63,697 nt of DNA, from positions 1 to 63,697 of IMG/VR virus record IMGVR_UViG_3300017613_001772. One strand, 5' to 3'. Made by a program: the position numbers and the translations under genes. The notes under the pieces are model-generated. The model ran no database searches and was not told the DNA's origin. It worked only from the letters and a program-made list of their open reading frames with translations. Of the stretch, positions 1-8,479 are shown one piece after another; position 1 is the first letter of the stretch; every line of letters starts with the position of its first letter. Source of the stretch: a virus.

Positions 1-2
1 AC

Positions 3-869
3 CAATCTATAGGGTTAGTTGCGTCGCGACGTCAAGTAGACGATACGGGCGGTTATGTGAATAACTGGAATACTAGAGAATTTACATCTTATGTCAGGGA
101 AAGAACTAATAATATTATATTATGTAGAGATCACGGTGGTACTGGACAAGGAAATTATAACGATGGTGGTATGTTTTCATTCTTGGAAGACGCTAAATAT
201 ATGGACATAATCCATATAGATCCGTGGAAAAAATTAAACTTCAAAGAAGCTGTAGCTTATACGATAGACATAATTAAAATGTGTTCTTCAGTGAATGACT
301 CATGTCTGTTTGAAGTAGGAACTGAGCAAGCAATATATCCTATGAACCCACATGTATTTGAAGTATTTATTGAAACCTTGAAAGAACAAATACCAGATAA
401 ATTTCATAAGATTATATATGGAGTTATTCAATCAGGTACATCTCTAGAAGCTGGAAATAATACAGGAACCTATAGTAAAGAATCTCTTAAAGAAATGTCT
501 GACACGTGCAGACGTTATTCTATTCTTTCAAAAGAACATAATGGAGATTATTTGTCGGCTTCTCTAATAAAAGAAAAATTTAATCTGGGCCTATCAGCAA
601 TTAATATAGCCCCAGAAATAGCTAATTTAGAAACCAAGTATGTATTAGAAAATATTTCCGTGATTGAATTGTGGTTTACATTATTAATGGAAGACGGTAG
701 ATGGAAAAAATGGTTTCCAGAAAACTTCGACCCTCGCAAACATAAAGCAAGAGTTTTAGAGTTGTGTGGTCATTATGTTTTTAGTCATCCTAAATTTAAT
801 TTTGACCTCGAGTCCGTATACGAATTAGTATCCGCAGATATATTTTCTTTTATAAAAGAGCGCATATGA
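3..869 (+). CDS. KbaZ/GatZ-like tagatose-bisphosphate aldolase family protein (5' partial)
   Basis: The reading frame is open to the left edge, so the gene begins before the window; the GTG at 57 is an internal codon. Residues before it (IGLVASRRQVDDTGGYV) align with the N-terminal region of the non-catalytic subunit of class II D-tagatose-bisphosphate aldolase, followed by the family-like CRDHGGTGQ and HIDPWKK motifs and a VGTEQ segment. This is a TIM-barrel sugar-phosphate aldolase family, and bacterial members also occur in surface-polysaccharide loci. It overlaps the next gene by 4 nt (ATGA) and heads a run of sugar-nucleotide genes, which suggests supply of an unusual sugar. The substrate cannot be read from the sequence. 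Confidence 0.65.
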   Translation, partial: QSIGLVASRRQVDDTGGYVNNWNTREFTSYVRERTNNIILCRDHGGTGQGNYNDGGMFSFLEDAKYMDIIHIDPWKKLNFKEAVAYTIDIIKMCSSVNDSCLFEVGTEQAIYPMNPHVFEVFIETLKEQIPDKFHKIIYGVIQSGTSLEAGNNTGTYSKESLKEMSDTCRRYSILSKEHNGDYLSASLIKEKFNLGLSAINIAPEIANLETKYVLENISVIELWFTLLMEDGRWKKWFPENFDPRKHKARVLELCGHYVFSHPKFNFDLESVYELVSADIFSFIKERI

Positions 870-1219
870 ATAGACCAAAAACAATATTTATAGACATTGA
901 TGGTACAATTTTTGAACATACAGGAAGGGAGAATTGCCTTAGAGGAGAACGTCCTATACTTCCTGGAGTGATAGATAAATTTGTTGAATGGGATTTAAAA
1001 GGATATAACATTATCCTTGTCTCTGGACGCAGAGAAAGCGATAGAGAAATAACCGAGAAACAATTAGCTTATCATGGTTTATTTTACGACCAACTTATTC
1101 TGGGAATAGGAGGAGGAATGCGAGTATTACTCAATGACCTTAAACCGAACTCATCAGAAACTACCGCATATGCTATAGAAATTCCGAGAAATCACGGCCT
1201 AGAGGATGTTGATATATAA
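866..1219 (+). CDS. HAD-superfamily phosphatase
   Basis: A short (117 aa) HAD hydrolase. Motif I is FIDIDGTIFEH near the N-terminus, with the nucleophile and acid/base aspartates in DIDGT. Motif II is the LVSGR segment, and LLNDLKP near the C-terminus is the position of the metal-binding acidic motif. The length suits a capless HAD like those that dephosphorylate sugar phosphates. It is coupled on both sides (ATGA with the upstream gene, TAATG with the next), so it probably acts in the same sugar pathway. The substrate is unknown. Confidence 0.75.
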   Translation: MNRPKTIFIDIDGTIFEHTGRENCLRGERPILPGVIDKFVEWDLKGYNIILVSGRRESDREITEKQLAYHGLFYDQLILGIGGGMRVLLNDLKPNSSETTAYAIEIPRNHGLEDVDI

Positions 1220-2196
1220 TGAATAGAATTTTAGTAGTTGGAGGAGCAGGGTATGTAGGTGGAGCAATTGTAGACATGCTCTTGAAAGATAGAGACCTTC
1301 CTAAGCGTATCCCTGGTTATGTAGGACACGAAGTTACTGTTTACGATAATCTCTTGTACGAAGATTCATTTCGTAAGGATGTAAATTTTATATATGGCGA
1401 TATTAGAGATAGGGAAAAACTATTGCCACTACTCAAGAAAGCACATTCAGTGATATGGCTCGCAGCTCTCGTAGGAGATGGGGCATGTCAAATTAATCCT
1501 GACCTAACTAAAGAGTTGAACGAGGATTCAATTAAGTGGCTTGCAGAGAATTATGATGGAAGGATTGTATTTCTATCCACTTGCTCTGTTTATGGTGCTC
1601 AAGATAAAGAACTTGATGAGACCTCACCAACTAACCCCCTTTCTGCATATGCAATTACTAAATTGAATGCAGAAAAATACTTAGAACCAAAAAATGCAAT
1701 TATATATAGACTTGGAACTTTATTTGGTGTAGGAGATAAATATTCGCGTATCAGATTAGACCTAGTCGTAAATATATTGACAGCCAAAGCGCACACAGAT
1801 GGTAAAATAGATGTGTTCGGTGGAGACCAGTTCAGACCTCTCTTACACGTTAAAGACGTTGCTCATACGGTTGTAGATAATTTATACTCTCCCGCACAGG
1901 GAATATATAACATTCACAAACAAAACGTAAGAATAATTGATCTTGCTTATCAGGTTAGAAATCATTTTCCGGATATGCAAATTAACCACACTGAAATGCC
2001 ATTTCAAGACACAAGAAACTATAGAGTGTCCAGCGAAAAAGCTCGAGTCGGTTTAAAATTTAATCCAACTTGTTCGATAGATCAGGGCATCGAAGAAATT
2101 AAATATCTTGTGGAAACAAAACGTATAAAAAACTTAGATAATACAAGATATTCTAACCAAGCCTATTTAACTGGCTTAGACATAAAACAAATTTAA
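1219..2196 (+). CDS. NAD-dependent epimerase/dehydratase (extended SDR)
   Basis: A 325 aa extended short-chain dehydrogenase. The N-terminal Rossmann motif is VVGGAGYVGG (GxxGxxG), NAD-binding segments follow at about residues 60-90 (VIWLAALVG), and the catalytic Thr/Ser-Tyr-Lys set appears as STCSVYG and YAITKLNAEKYL. The fold is that of nucleotide-sugar 4-epimerases and 4,6-dehydratases such as GalE and RmlB. It overlaps the HAD gene by 1 nt and is followed after 4 nt by a sugar cupin. Host surface glycan or virion/DNA sugar synthesis are all possible roles. Confidence 0.85.
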   Translation: MNRILVVGGAGYVGGAIVDMLLKDRDLPKRIPGYVGHEVTVYDNLLYEDSFRKDVNFIYGDIRDREKLLPLLKKAHSVIWLAALVGDGACQINPDLTKELNEDSIKWLAENYDGRIVFLSTCSVYGAQDKELDETSPTNPLSAYAITKLNAEKYLEPKNAIIYRLGTLFGVGDKYSRIRLDLVVNILTAKAHTDGKIDVFGGDQFRPLLHVKDVAHTVVDNLYSPAQGIYNIHKQNVRIIDLAYQVRNHFPDMQINHTEMPFQDTRNYRVSSEKARVGLKFNPTCSIDQGIEEIKYLVETKRIKNLDNTRYSNQAYLTGLDIKQI

Positions 2197-2200
2197 AATT

Positions 2201-2659
2201 ATGATATTACCAGAACCAAAATTATATGAAGGAACTATTTTTGTAGATGACAGAGGGATAGTAGAATTTAATAATGATTTAGATTTAACTCCCATTAAGA
2301 GATATTACATAGTATCAAACCATGTCCCGGGATTTATTCGTGCTTGGCATGGACATGAAAGAGAAGCTAAGTATTTTACTATGTTGTCAGGCAGTGCCAT
2401 TATTGTAGCAGCACAAATGATGTTATACAAAAACGAATGGAATCTGAATTGGGATATACAAGCAAGAGAAACTATTTCGGCTAATAAGCCCGCAGTATTT
2501 TATGTGCCACCTGGCTATGCTAATGGTTTTAAATTATTAACTCCAGATTCTAAATTAATGGTATTCTCATCAAGTACCACAGAAGAAAGTAAAATTGACG
2601 ATATTCGATTTACTTATAATAACGAAAACGACCACTTTTTTGCGGCGGATGAAAGATGA
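2201..2659 (+). CDS. Cupin-fold sugar epimerase/isomerase-like protein (RmlC/WxcM type)
   Basis: 152 aa. The segment FIRAWHGHEREAKYF, followed by VPPGYANGF, resembles the cupin core of dTDP-4-dehydrorhamnose 3,5-epimerase and WxcM/FdtA-type isomerases: a metal- or sugar-binding HxH and a PPGYxxGF strand. It lies between an SDR epimerase/dehydratase and an RmlD-like reductase, the usual company of such enzymes, and overlaps the downstream gene by 4 nt. Whether it epimerises or isomerises the sugar cannot be decided. Confidence 0.72.
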   Translation: MILPEPKLYEGTIFVDDRGIVEFNNDLDLTPIKRYYIVSNHVPGFIRAWHGHEREAKYFTMLSGSAIIVAAQMMLYKNEWNLNWDIQARETISANKPAVFYVPPGYANGFKLLTPDSKLMVFSSSTTEESKIDDIRFTYNNENDHFFAADER

Positions 2660-3504
2660 CAGATAAAGTAGTAATATTTGGATCAACCGGGATGTTAGGT
2701 AACGTAGTTAGCAAGTATCTTAAGCAGAGTAAACTTTACGACGTTATCGATATACCTACTAGTGGGTTTGATATATTAAATGATTCAATTGAAAACTTAA
2801 GACCCATGTTAGTAAATTATAATGATTACCTTACGGTAATTATAAATTGTGCAGGAATAGTCAAACCCAGAATTAAAAATATGTCTGTGGAAGAAGTACT
2901 CAAAATAAACTCTGCGTTTCCTATACAACTCTCTAAATATGTTTCTAGATTAACTGAAGCTGGACATGACGTAGCAATGATTCATATATCTACTGATTGT
3001 GTATTTACTGGTAATCGCGGAAATTATAGAAGCGACGACATACCAGATGCCACAGACTTGTATGGAATGTCTAAAAGTTTAGGAGAGGCCTGTGAAAGCA
3101 CAGATACTTTAGTAATACGTACCTCCATAATAGGAGAAGAATTAGCTAATAAATATTCGCTCCTTGAATGGGCTATATCACAAAAGGGGAAAGAAGTACA
3201 GGGTTGGACAGACCACATTTGGAGTGGAGTCACTACTTTAGAATTAGCTAAGTACATAGATGGATTATTATCTAATGGATTAGATAACGGCCAAACAGAA
3301 GATTTAATTACATACGCAAGCCGAGCAATAAATAAATTTGATTTATTAACTATGATAAATACTGTATATCATCTCGGCTTAACAATAAATAAAACTACTG
3401 GGCCTAATCCGTGTGACAGAAGTTTAGTCTGTGATACTTGGGATCCACCTGGATTACTAAAGCAATTAACAGAAATGAAGGAGTTTTTTGATGAATGCAG
3501 ATAA
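2656..3504 (+). CDS. dTDP-4-dehydrorhamnose reductase-like (RmlD family) SDR
   Basis: 282 aa. The Rossmann motif FGSTGMLGN is at the N-terminus. IINCAGIVKPRI, STDCVFTGNRGNY and LYGMSKSLGEA carry the RmlD family signature, including the catalytic Tyr-x3-Lys. RmlD enzymes reduce the 4-keto sugar in the last step of deoxysugar-nucleotide synthesis. With the preceding epimerase/dehydratase and cupin this makes a three-step sugar-nucleotide path. It overlaps the downstream glycosyltransferase gene by about 14 nt. Confidence 0.82.
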   Translation: MTDKVVIFGSTGMLGNVVSKYLKQSKLYDVIDIPTSGFDILNDSIENLRPMLVNYNDYLTVIINCAGIVKPRIKNMSVEEVLKINSAFPIQLSKYVSRLTEAGHDVAMIHISTDCVFTGNRGNYRSDDIPDATDLYGMSKSLGEACESTDTLVIRTSIIGEELANKYSLLEWAISQKGKEVQGWTDHIWSGVTTLELAKYIDGLLSNGLDNGQTEDLITYASRAINKFDLLTMINTVYHLGLTINKTTGPNPCDRSLVCDTWDPPGLLKQLTEMKEFFDECR

Positions 3505-4150
3505 TATACCTATTATAATTAATTCATTTAATAGACTAACTTGTTTAAAACAATTAATTAATTTTATTGTAGATAAAAAACTACCTAATCCGGTTGTGAT
3601 ACTTGATAACGGGTCTATTTATGAACCTTTGCTTGAATATTATAAAACTTTACCCTACGAAATAATTATGTTGGGTAACAATTTGGGTCATGAGGCTCTT
3701 TGGAAATCTGGTCTATACACCAATAGGTTTAAAAAAGAACATTTTGTATATACAGACCCGGACGTAGTTCCTATTGAAGAATGCCCAGCAGACCTTATAC
3801 ACCATCTTTATGCTGTGCTAAAAAAATATCCTCAACATTTAAAATTAGGAATGGGACTTAAGATAGATGATATTCCGGATCATTTTCCTCATAAAGAATC
3901 TGTTCTGGGATGGGAGGATCAATTTTGGAAAACAGAAATAGAACCAGGGTTATATAAAGCTGATGTAGATACTACTTTTGCTATGCACGACCCGAGGAAA
4001 AATTCCGCATGGTCTCGTTCATTTAGAACAGGGTTTCCTTATATTGCAAGACATACCACATGGTATCTAGATCCTAATAATTTACCAGAAGATGAAATCT
4101 TCTATAAAGGAGAAATAAAAACTATAACTCATTGGTCAAAGGCTTTATAA
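3491..4150 (+). CDS. GT-A type glycosyltransferase (family 2-like)
   Basis: The N-terminus IPIIINSFNRLTCLKQLI and the VVILDNGS strand are typical of the GT-A nucleotide-sugar-binding half. VYTDPDVVP supplies the DxD-like metal/UDP-binding motif. A TTG at 3488 would add one codon, but the AAGGAG at about 3478-3483 sits 7 nt before the ATG at 3491, so I use 3491. It closes the sugar cassette and would transfer the sugar made upstream. The acceptor (host LPS/capsule, virion protein or modified DNA) is not revealed. Confidence 0.75.
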   Translation: MNADNIPIIINSFNRLTCLKQLINFIVDKKLPNPVVILDNGSIYEPLLEYYKTLPYEIIMLGNNLGHEALWKSGLYTNRFKKEHFVYTDPDVVPIEECPADLIHHLYAVLKKYPQHLKLGMGLKIDDIPDHFPHKESVLGWEDQFWKTEIEPGLYKADVDTTFAMHDPRKNSAWSRSFRTGFPYIARHTTWYLDPNNLPEDEIFYKGEIKTITHWSKAL

Positions 4151-4206
4151 TGAAATTAAAATTTGTTACAGGAATCAGCATATAACATACAAACCACTAT
4201 TGGTAT

Positions 4207-4683
4207 ATGGGACTAAAAGGAAATGATCTCGAAAAGAGAGCAAATAAACAAAATATTTTATACAGAAAAGATTATGAAGCCTTGATTCTTAAGGTAGAAG
4301 TTCCTATAATTATAACTAGAAAAGGTCTTGTAGCAAAGCAATCCACAGTCGACTACACGGGCACATTAAAGGGTGGAAAATCTATTGCTTTTGATGCAAA
4401 AGAGACGAGAAGTAAAACCAGTTTTCCACTAGCAAACATTGAAGATCATCAATTAGCTTATTTAAATTTTCAACAGAAACTGGGAGGAATTGCGTTTTTT
4501 ATGATTCACTTTAAAACTGTGTATTCAGATAAAGTGTTTATTACGCCCATAAGTCTAGTTGAAAAATATCGAGACGAAGGAATTAGAAAGTCTATTCCAT
4601 TCAAAATATTTAAAAAAGAATGGTTAATTGAAATAGAGAATTATCTAGATAAAGTAAAAGAAATGGAAGATGAATTAACATGA
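4207..4683 (+). CDS. recU: Holliday junction resolvase RecU-like nuclease
   Basis: 158 aa. TVDYTGTLKGGKSIAFDAKET followed by KTSFPLANIEDHQLAYL matches the RecU family core: catalytic Asp in DYTG, Glu/Lys in DAKET, and the SFPLxNIxxHQ stretch. RecU resolves four-way junctions, and phages use it for recombination-dependent replication and for clearing branches before packaging. A start at 4207 follows a 56-nt gap that contains no recognisable gene. It overlaps the next gene by 4 nt. Confidence 0.85.
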   Translation: MGLKGNDLEKRANKQNILYRKDYEALILKVEVPIIITRKGLVAKQSTVDYTGTLKGGKSIAFDAKETRSKTSFPLANIEDHQLAYLNFQQKLGGIAFFMIHFKTVYSDKVFITPISLVEKYRDEGIRKSIPFKIFKKEWLIEIENYLDKVKEMEDELT

Positions 4684-4958
4684 ATGCTATATATTTAAGT
4701 GAAAGAATAAAACGAGGAGATACTGTAAGAATAACTACAGATACCGCTGTAGGAGTTATTGGAAGAGTGACTGATATAAGTCCTGCAAATAATGGTATTG
4801 AGATACAGGGGTTTAAAGAAAATGAGTTACTTGAACAAATAGATAATGCCGTGGAATTTGATAAAGCACTATTCCCAATATCGGATATTAAATATATATT
4901 TAGAGTAACATTAAATGAAATAAAATCAACAGAAACTAATGGCGCAGATGATAGCTAA
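4680..4958 (+). CDS. Hypothetical protein, 92 aa
   Basis: I do not recognise this protein. Its start overlaps the recU-like stop (ATGA) and its end overlaps the dUTPase start by 20 nt, so it belongs to the same transcript. The residues are mixed acidic and hydrophobic, with a short beta-rich pattern (TVRITTDTAVGVIGRVTDI) reminiscent of a small barrel. No membrane segment or metal site is seen. Confidence 0.6.
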   Translation: MNAIYLSERIKRGDTVRITTDTAVGVIGRVTDISPANNGIEIQGFKENELLEQIDNAVEFDKALFPISDIKYIFRVTLNEIKSTETNGADDS

Positions 4959-5379
4959 TTTAAAATTTAAAAAGATAAACCCACTAGGAGTTGCACCCAC
5001 AAAAGATAGAGACTCTGATGCTGGCATAGATTTGTATGCGGTAGGAAGGATAAAACTTGCCTCAGGAAATAGAGAAGCGATTTCAACAGGGTATGCGGTA
5101 GCTATACCAAACGGATATTATGGACAAATTGAAGAGCGTAGCGGATTCTCTATGAGAAACACATTAAAATTAAAAGCCGGAGTTATAGACTCTGAATACC
5201 GCGGAGAAATTAAAGTAGTATTTCAAAATTGTGGTTCATATCCAGAAGAAATAGAAGCTGGAGAAAAAATAGCACAAATAGTAATACACAGGCAACCCAT
5301 AGTTAAATTTGAATTTGTAGAAGAGCTGGACGATACAGACCGCGGAGAAAAAGCATTTGGCTCATCCGATAAAAAATAG
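4939..5379 (+). CDS. dut: dUTP diphosphatase (trimeric dUTPase)
   Basis: All five dUTPase motifs can be seen in 146 aa: DAGIDLYAV (I), EERSGFSMRN (II), GVIDSEYRGE (III), GEKIAQIVI (IV) and a C-terminal RGEKAFGSS (V), whose glycine/serine arm closes over the active site. It hydrolyses dUTP to dUMP and diphosphate, keeping uracil out of phage DNA and feeding dTMP synthesis. It is next to the ribonucleotide reductase gene. An alternative start is the ATG at 4948. Confidence 0.92.
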   Translation: MAQMIANLKFKKINPLGVAPTKDRDSDAGIDLYAVGRIKLASGNREAISTGYAVAIPNGYYGQIEERSGFSMRNTLKLKAGVIDSEYRGEIKVVFQNCGSYPEEIEAGEKIAQIVIHRQPIVKFEFVEELDDTDRGEKAFGSSDKK

Positions 5380-5400
5380 CCAACCGTCGAGGAATACTAT

Positions 5401-7959
5401 ATGATGAATAAATACTCAAAGGAAATCTGGAATGATAATTACAGAGGACCCCACGAAGAAACTGTAGAAGATACTTGGAAACGCTTAGCAAATGAAGCAG
5501 CAAAACCTGAAAATAAAAAAATAGAAAAGAAAGTGGCAAATGAGTTTTATTCAATTCTGAAAGATTTTAAATTTATCCCCGGCGGTCGTATCATGGCAAA
5601 TCTTGGCATCAATACGCGACATGCAACTACCCTGATGAATTGTTATGTGCATCATCCTAAAGACATTAATTATAAAGATCCGGATTCGATTGAGGGGATC
5701 TATAATATGTTAAAAGCTCAGGCACATACTCTGAAATCAGAAGGTGGTTATGGAATAAATTTTAGTTGGATCCGTCCCGCAGGAGCTTATGTAAAAGGTA
5801 TTGGAAGCAGAACCCCAGGTGTGTTGAAATTTATGGAACTTTGGGATACCTCTTCTGAAATTATTACTATGGGGTCTGAAAAAATTCTTGGTGAGCTAAA
5901 AGAAGATGAAAAAATAAAAATAAGAAAGGGTGCTCAAATGGGAGTCCTTTCTGTTTGGCATCCGGAAATAGAAGACTATATTACGGCAAAACAAACTCCG
6001 GGACGATTAACTAAATTCAACCTGTCAATAGGAATTACTGGCGGGTTTATGAAAGCAGTAGAAAATAATAAAAACTGGCAACTCATTTTTCCTGATACAG
6101 AACACCCTAAATATGCATCAGAATGGAATGGGGATATCGATCAATGGGTAAGTAAAGGTTACAAAATTATAGTTCATAAAACTGTAAAAGCTAAAGATCT
6201 TTGGGATAGCATATCTTATGCTACCTACACAAGGAATGAACCAGGAGTTATATTTTTAGATTTATTTAATAAATTAAATTCACTCAAGTACGCTGAAAAA
6301 ATCTTTGCAACTAACCCTTGTGGAGAAATAGGAATGGCAACAGGAGTATGTAACTTGGGTTCTCTTAATCTCACAAAATTTGTTAAACTGGAAAATGAAA
6401 AACTAGTATTCGATTTCGATGAATATGCACGGTGTGTAAATATTGGCGTGAGATTTTTAGACAATATAAATGATATATCTAGAACGCCTCTGCCCGAATA
6501 TAAAAATTCTATGACTACAAAACGTAGAATAGGTTTAGGAAACATGGGACTCGGATCTTTAATGATAATGTTTGGTATAAGATATGGGTCAAAAGAATCA
6601 CTAGACTTGATTAAAAATATTTATAAATTAAAAGCTGAAACTGAATTGTTAGCTTCAGCAAAACTTGGTGTGGAAAAAGGTAGTTTTAAATTATTTAATA
6701 AACGAAAGTATTTTAACACCTACTGGTGGAATAATTTAAAAATAGCACCAAGCGTAAAAAAAGAAATAGAAAGTATAGCACATATGCGAAATTCACATCA
6801 TTCTATGAATGCCCCTAATGGCAACAGCGCCATATATGCAAACATAGTGACTGGTGGTATTGAACCAGCGTATTTATTAGAGTATATGCGTTGGGCAATT
6901 GTGACCGAGTATGAGAGACGTAATTTAAGGAAAAAAGGATTTACTTGGCCAGACCCTATGAAAGGCGAATGGTTTGAAACTGATCATATGAAATTTAGTA
7001 TTCGTGGTGATGAACAAGTGTTGCACGGAACTTTTGACGACACTGATTATGAAGTAGATAAAAATAGAGGTCTCGTAAAAGCTACAAACGTCGAAGATTA
7101 TGGCTGGGCATTTGCAAAAAAACACTACAAAAATGATCTACCAAAAATGATAGATAGAGGTGTATTTGCAAGCGCTATGGAGCTCAGTGTGTCAGATCAC
7201 ATTAATGTTCTTAAAGTAATAGCTCACTATACTAACATGAATAATTCTAAAACAGTTAACTTACCAAACGACTATTCTTATGAAGAATTTAAGTCTTTAT
7301 ATTTAGATGCCTGGAAATCAAATATAAAAGGACTTACTACATATAGAGCAGGTACTATGACCGCTGTTTTAGAAACACAAAAAGTAAAAATTTATCAAAA
7401 TGAACTAGAAAGACAATTCGAAGAAGCTGGAGATAGAATAATACCGCATGTAGTAAAAATACCAAATGAATATTTTGCCCGTGGTTTTAAAATAAAAGAT
7501 AATGGGCGTAAAAAATGGTATATCAACCTAGCATTTGTTGACGATGCCATGACTCGGCCTTATGCGATTTTCGTAAATACAAATAACATAGAGAGTACAG
7601 AAGTTACTGAAGAACTTATTAAATCTATGGAAAAGCTTCTTATAGAAAAAGGTTTACCTAAAAATCTAATAGAAGAGCAAATAGAAAAATACGAAAATCA
7701 AAAAAACGCTACTCGAATTGCTAGAATTATTGGGATGGCCCTGCGCCATAATCTGAAGATACAAGATATAGTAGAAATACTAGATCAATACCCACATGAA
7801 TTATCAAGTTTTGTTTTTCATTTGAAAAAATTATTGGCTCGTTATATACAAGATGGCACAAAAGTTAAAAAAGAAAAGTGCCCTTCTTGTAAACACAGTT
7901 CAATAATTTATCAAGATGGATGCAAAACATGTACTAATTGTGGTTGGAGTAAATGCTAA
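5401..7959 (+). CDS. nrdJ: Class II (B12-dependent) ribonucleotide reductase
   Basis: 852 aa. The N-terminal half carries FIPGGRIMANLG, a conserved Cys in LMNCYV, and the substrate-loop region EGGYGINFSWIRPAG. The active-site signature NPCGE lies at residues 305-309 with the radical cysteine at C307. The C-terminus is a zinc-ribbon-like tail with cysteines at 827, 830, 841, 844, 847 and 852, as in NrdJ proteins where it re-reduces the active site. No separate small subunit is present, in line with the cobalamin-dependent class that needs no oxygen. Adjacent ATGs at 5401 and 5404 are both possible starts. Confidence 0.92.
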   Translation: MMNKYSKEIWNDNYRGPHEETVEDTWKRLANEAAKPENKKIEKKVANEFYSILKDFKFIPGGRIMANLGINTRHATTLMNCYVHHPKDINYKDPDSIEGIYNMLKAQAHTLKSEGGYGINFSWIRPAGAYVKGIGSRTPGVLKFMELWDTSSEIITMGSEKILGELKEDEKIKIRKGAQMGVLSVWHPEIEDYITAKQTPGRLTKFNLSIGITGGFMKAVENNKNWQLIFPDTEHPKYASEWNGDIDQWVSKGYKIIVHKTVKAKDLWDSISYATYTRNEPGVIFLDLFNKLNSLKYAEKIFATNPCGEIGMATGVCNLGSLNLTKFVKLENEKLVFDFDEYARCVNIGVRFLDNINDISRTPLPEYKNSMTTKRRIGLGNMGLGSLMIMFGIRYGSKESLDLIKNIYKLKAETELLASAKLGVEKGSFKLFNKRKYFNTYWWNNLKIAPSVKKEIESIAHMRNSHHSMNAPNGNSAIYANIVTGGIEPAYLLEYMRWAIVTEYERRNLRKKGFTWPDPMKGEWFETDHMKFSIRGDEQVLHGTFDDTDYEVDKNRGLVKATNVEDYGWAFAKKHYKNDLPKMIDRGVFASAMELSVSDHINVLKVIAHYTNMNNSKTVNLPNDYSYEEFKSLYLDAWKSNIKGLTTYRAGTMTAVLETQKVKIYQNELERQFEEAGDRIIPHVVKIPNEYFARGFKIKDNGRKKWYINLAFVDDAMTRPYAIFVNTNNIESTEVTEELIKSMEKLLIEKGLPKNLIEEQIEKYENQKNATRIARIIGMALRHNLKIQDIVEILDQYPHELSSFVFHLKKLLARYIQDGTKVKKEKCPSCKHSSIIYQDGCKTCTNCGWSKC

Positions 7960-7960
7960 C

Positions 7961-8004
7961 ATGCGGAACATTTATTAAATACTATGCGAAACATTTAATA
8001 AATA
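7961..8004. repeat. Two imperfect tandem copies of a 21-bp element
   Basis: Just after nrdJ two near-identical 21-bp units (7961-7981 and 7984-8004) start ATGCGnAACATTTA and end TAAATA, separated by CT. They differ at two positions. They fill most of the 69-nt gap before the next gene, so they may be a protein-binding site, a mini-iteron or leftover duplication. Confidence 0.6.
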
Positions 8005-8028
8005 AAATACAATCAGACAGAAAACAAT

Positions 8029-8460
8029 ATGGAAGACTTCTTAAACAAAGCTATTGGTAGTTTAGATAGAGATGTTACGGTTAAAGATATAAGGTTAAAA
8101 AGTGTAAGTATGCCAGATAAGGTATCTGAAAAAGTTGAATTTACTGTAGAAGATGAAAATGGCAGAACATTCACTATCTCGGACTGCTGGATAGAAGACT
8201 ACAAAGGAGAAAAAGATATTAAAGGTCTTTGGTATTCAACTGGTAAAAATGGAATTTCTCCAATGTCTGCGGTAGCACAATTAATGAAATATCATGGAGT
8301 TGATAAATTAAAGGACTTCGTAGATAAAAAATTAGCTGTGTATCCGGACAAAAACAATTATCTCGTATTAACTACATGCGAAATTACTGAAGATGATTTG
8401 AAATCAACAATGGTTGACGAAGAAAAACCAAAGCCGGTCAAAGGCGAACTTTTCGATTAA
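8029..8460 (+). CDS. Hypothetical protein with acidic tail, 143 aa
   Basis: I do not recognise the family. The protein is beta-rich in its middle part (VEFTVEDENGRTFTISDCW) and ends in a short tail with acidic and aromatic residues (GELFD) after a Lys/Pro linker. Such tails are seen on single-stranded DNA-binding proteins, and the position among replication genes fits, but this is inference only. Confidence 0.6.
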   Translation: MEDFLNKAIGSLDRDVTVKDIRLKSVSMPDKVSEKVEFTVEDENGRTFTISDCWIEDYKGEKDIKGLWYSTGKNGISPMSAVAQLMKYHGVDKLKDFVDKKLAVYPDKNNYLVLTTCEITEDDLKSTMVDEEKPKPVKGELFD

Positions 8461-8479
8461 ATAATAAAACACAGACAAC

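Noticed and set aside
57-869. Complete gene starting at the GTG at 57
   Set aside because: The frame is open to the window edge and the preceding residues match the N-terminal part of the KbaZ family, so the gene is 5'-truncated, not started here.
6574-6584. GGTATAAGATA inside nrdJ
   Set aside because: It codes for conserved reductase residues, has no upstream terminator or following ribosome site, and lies mid-gene.
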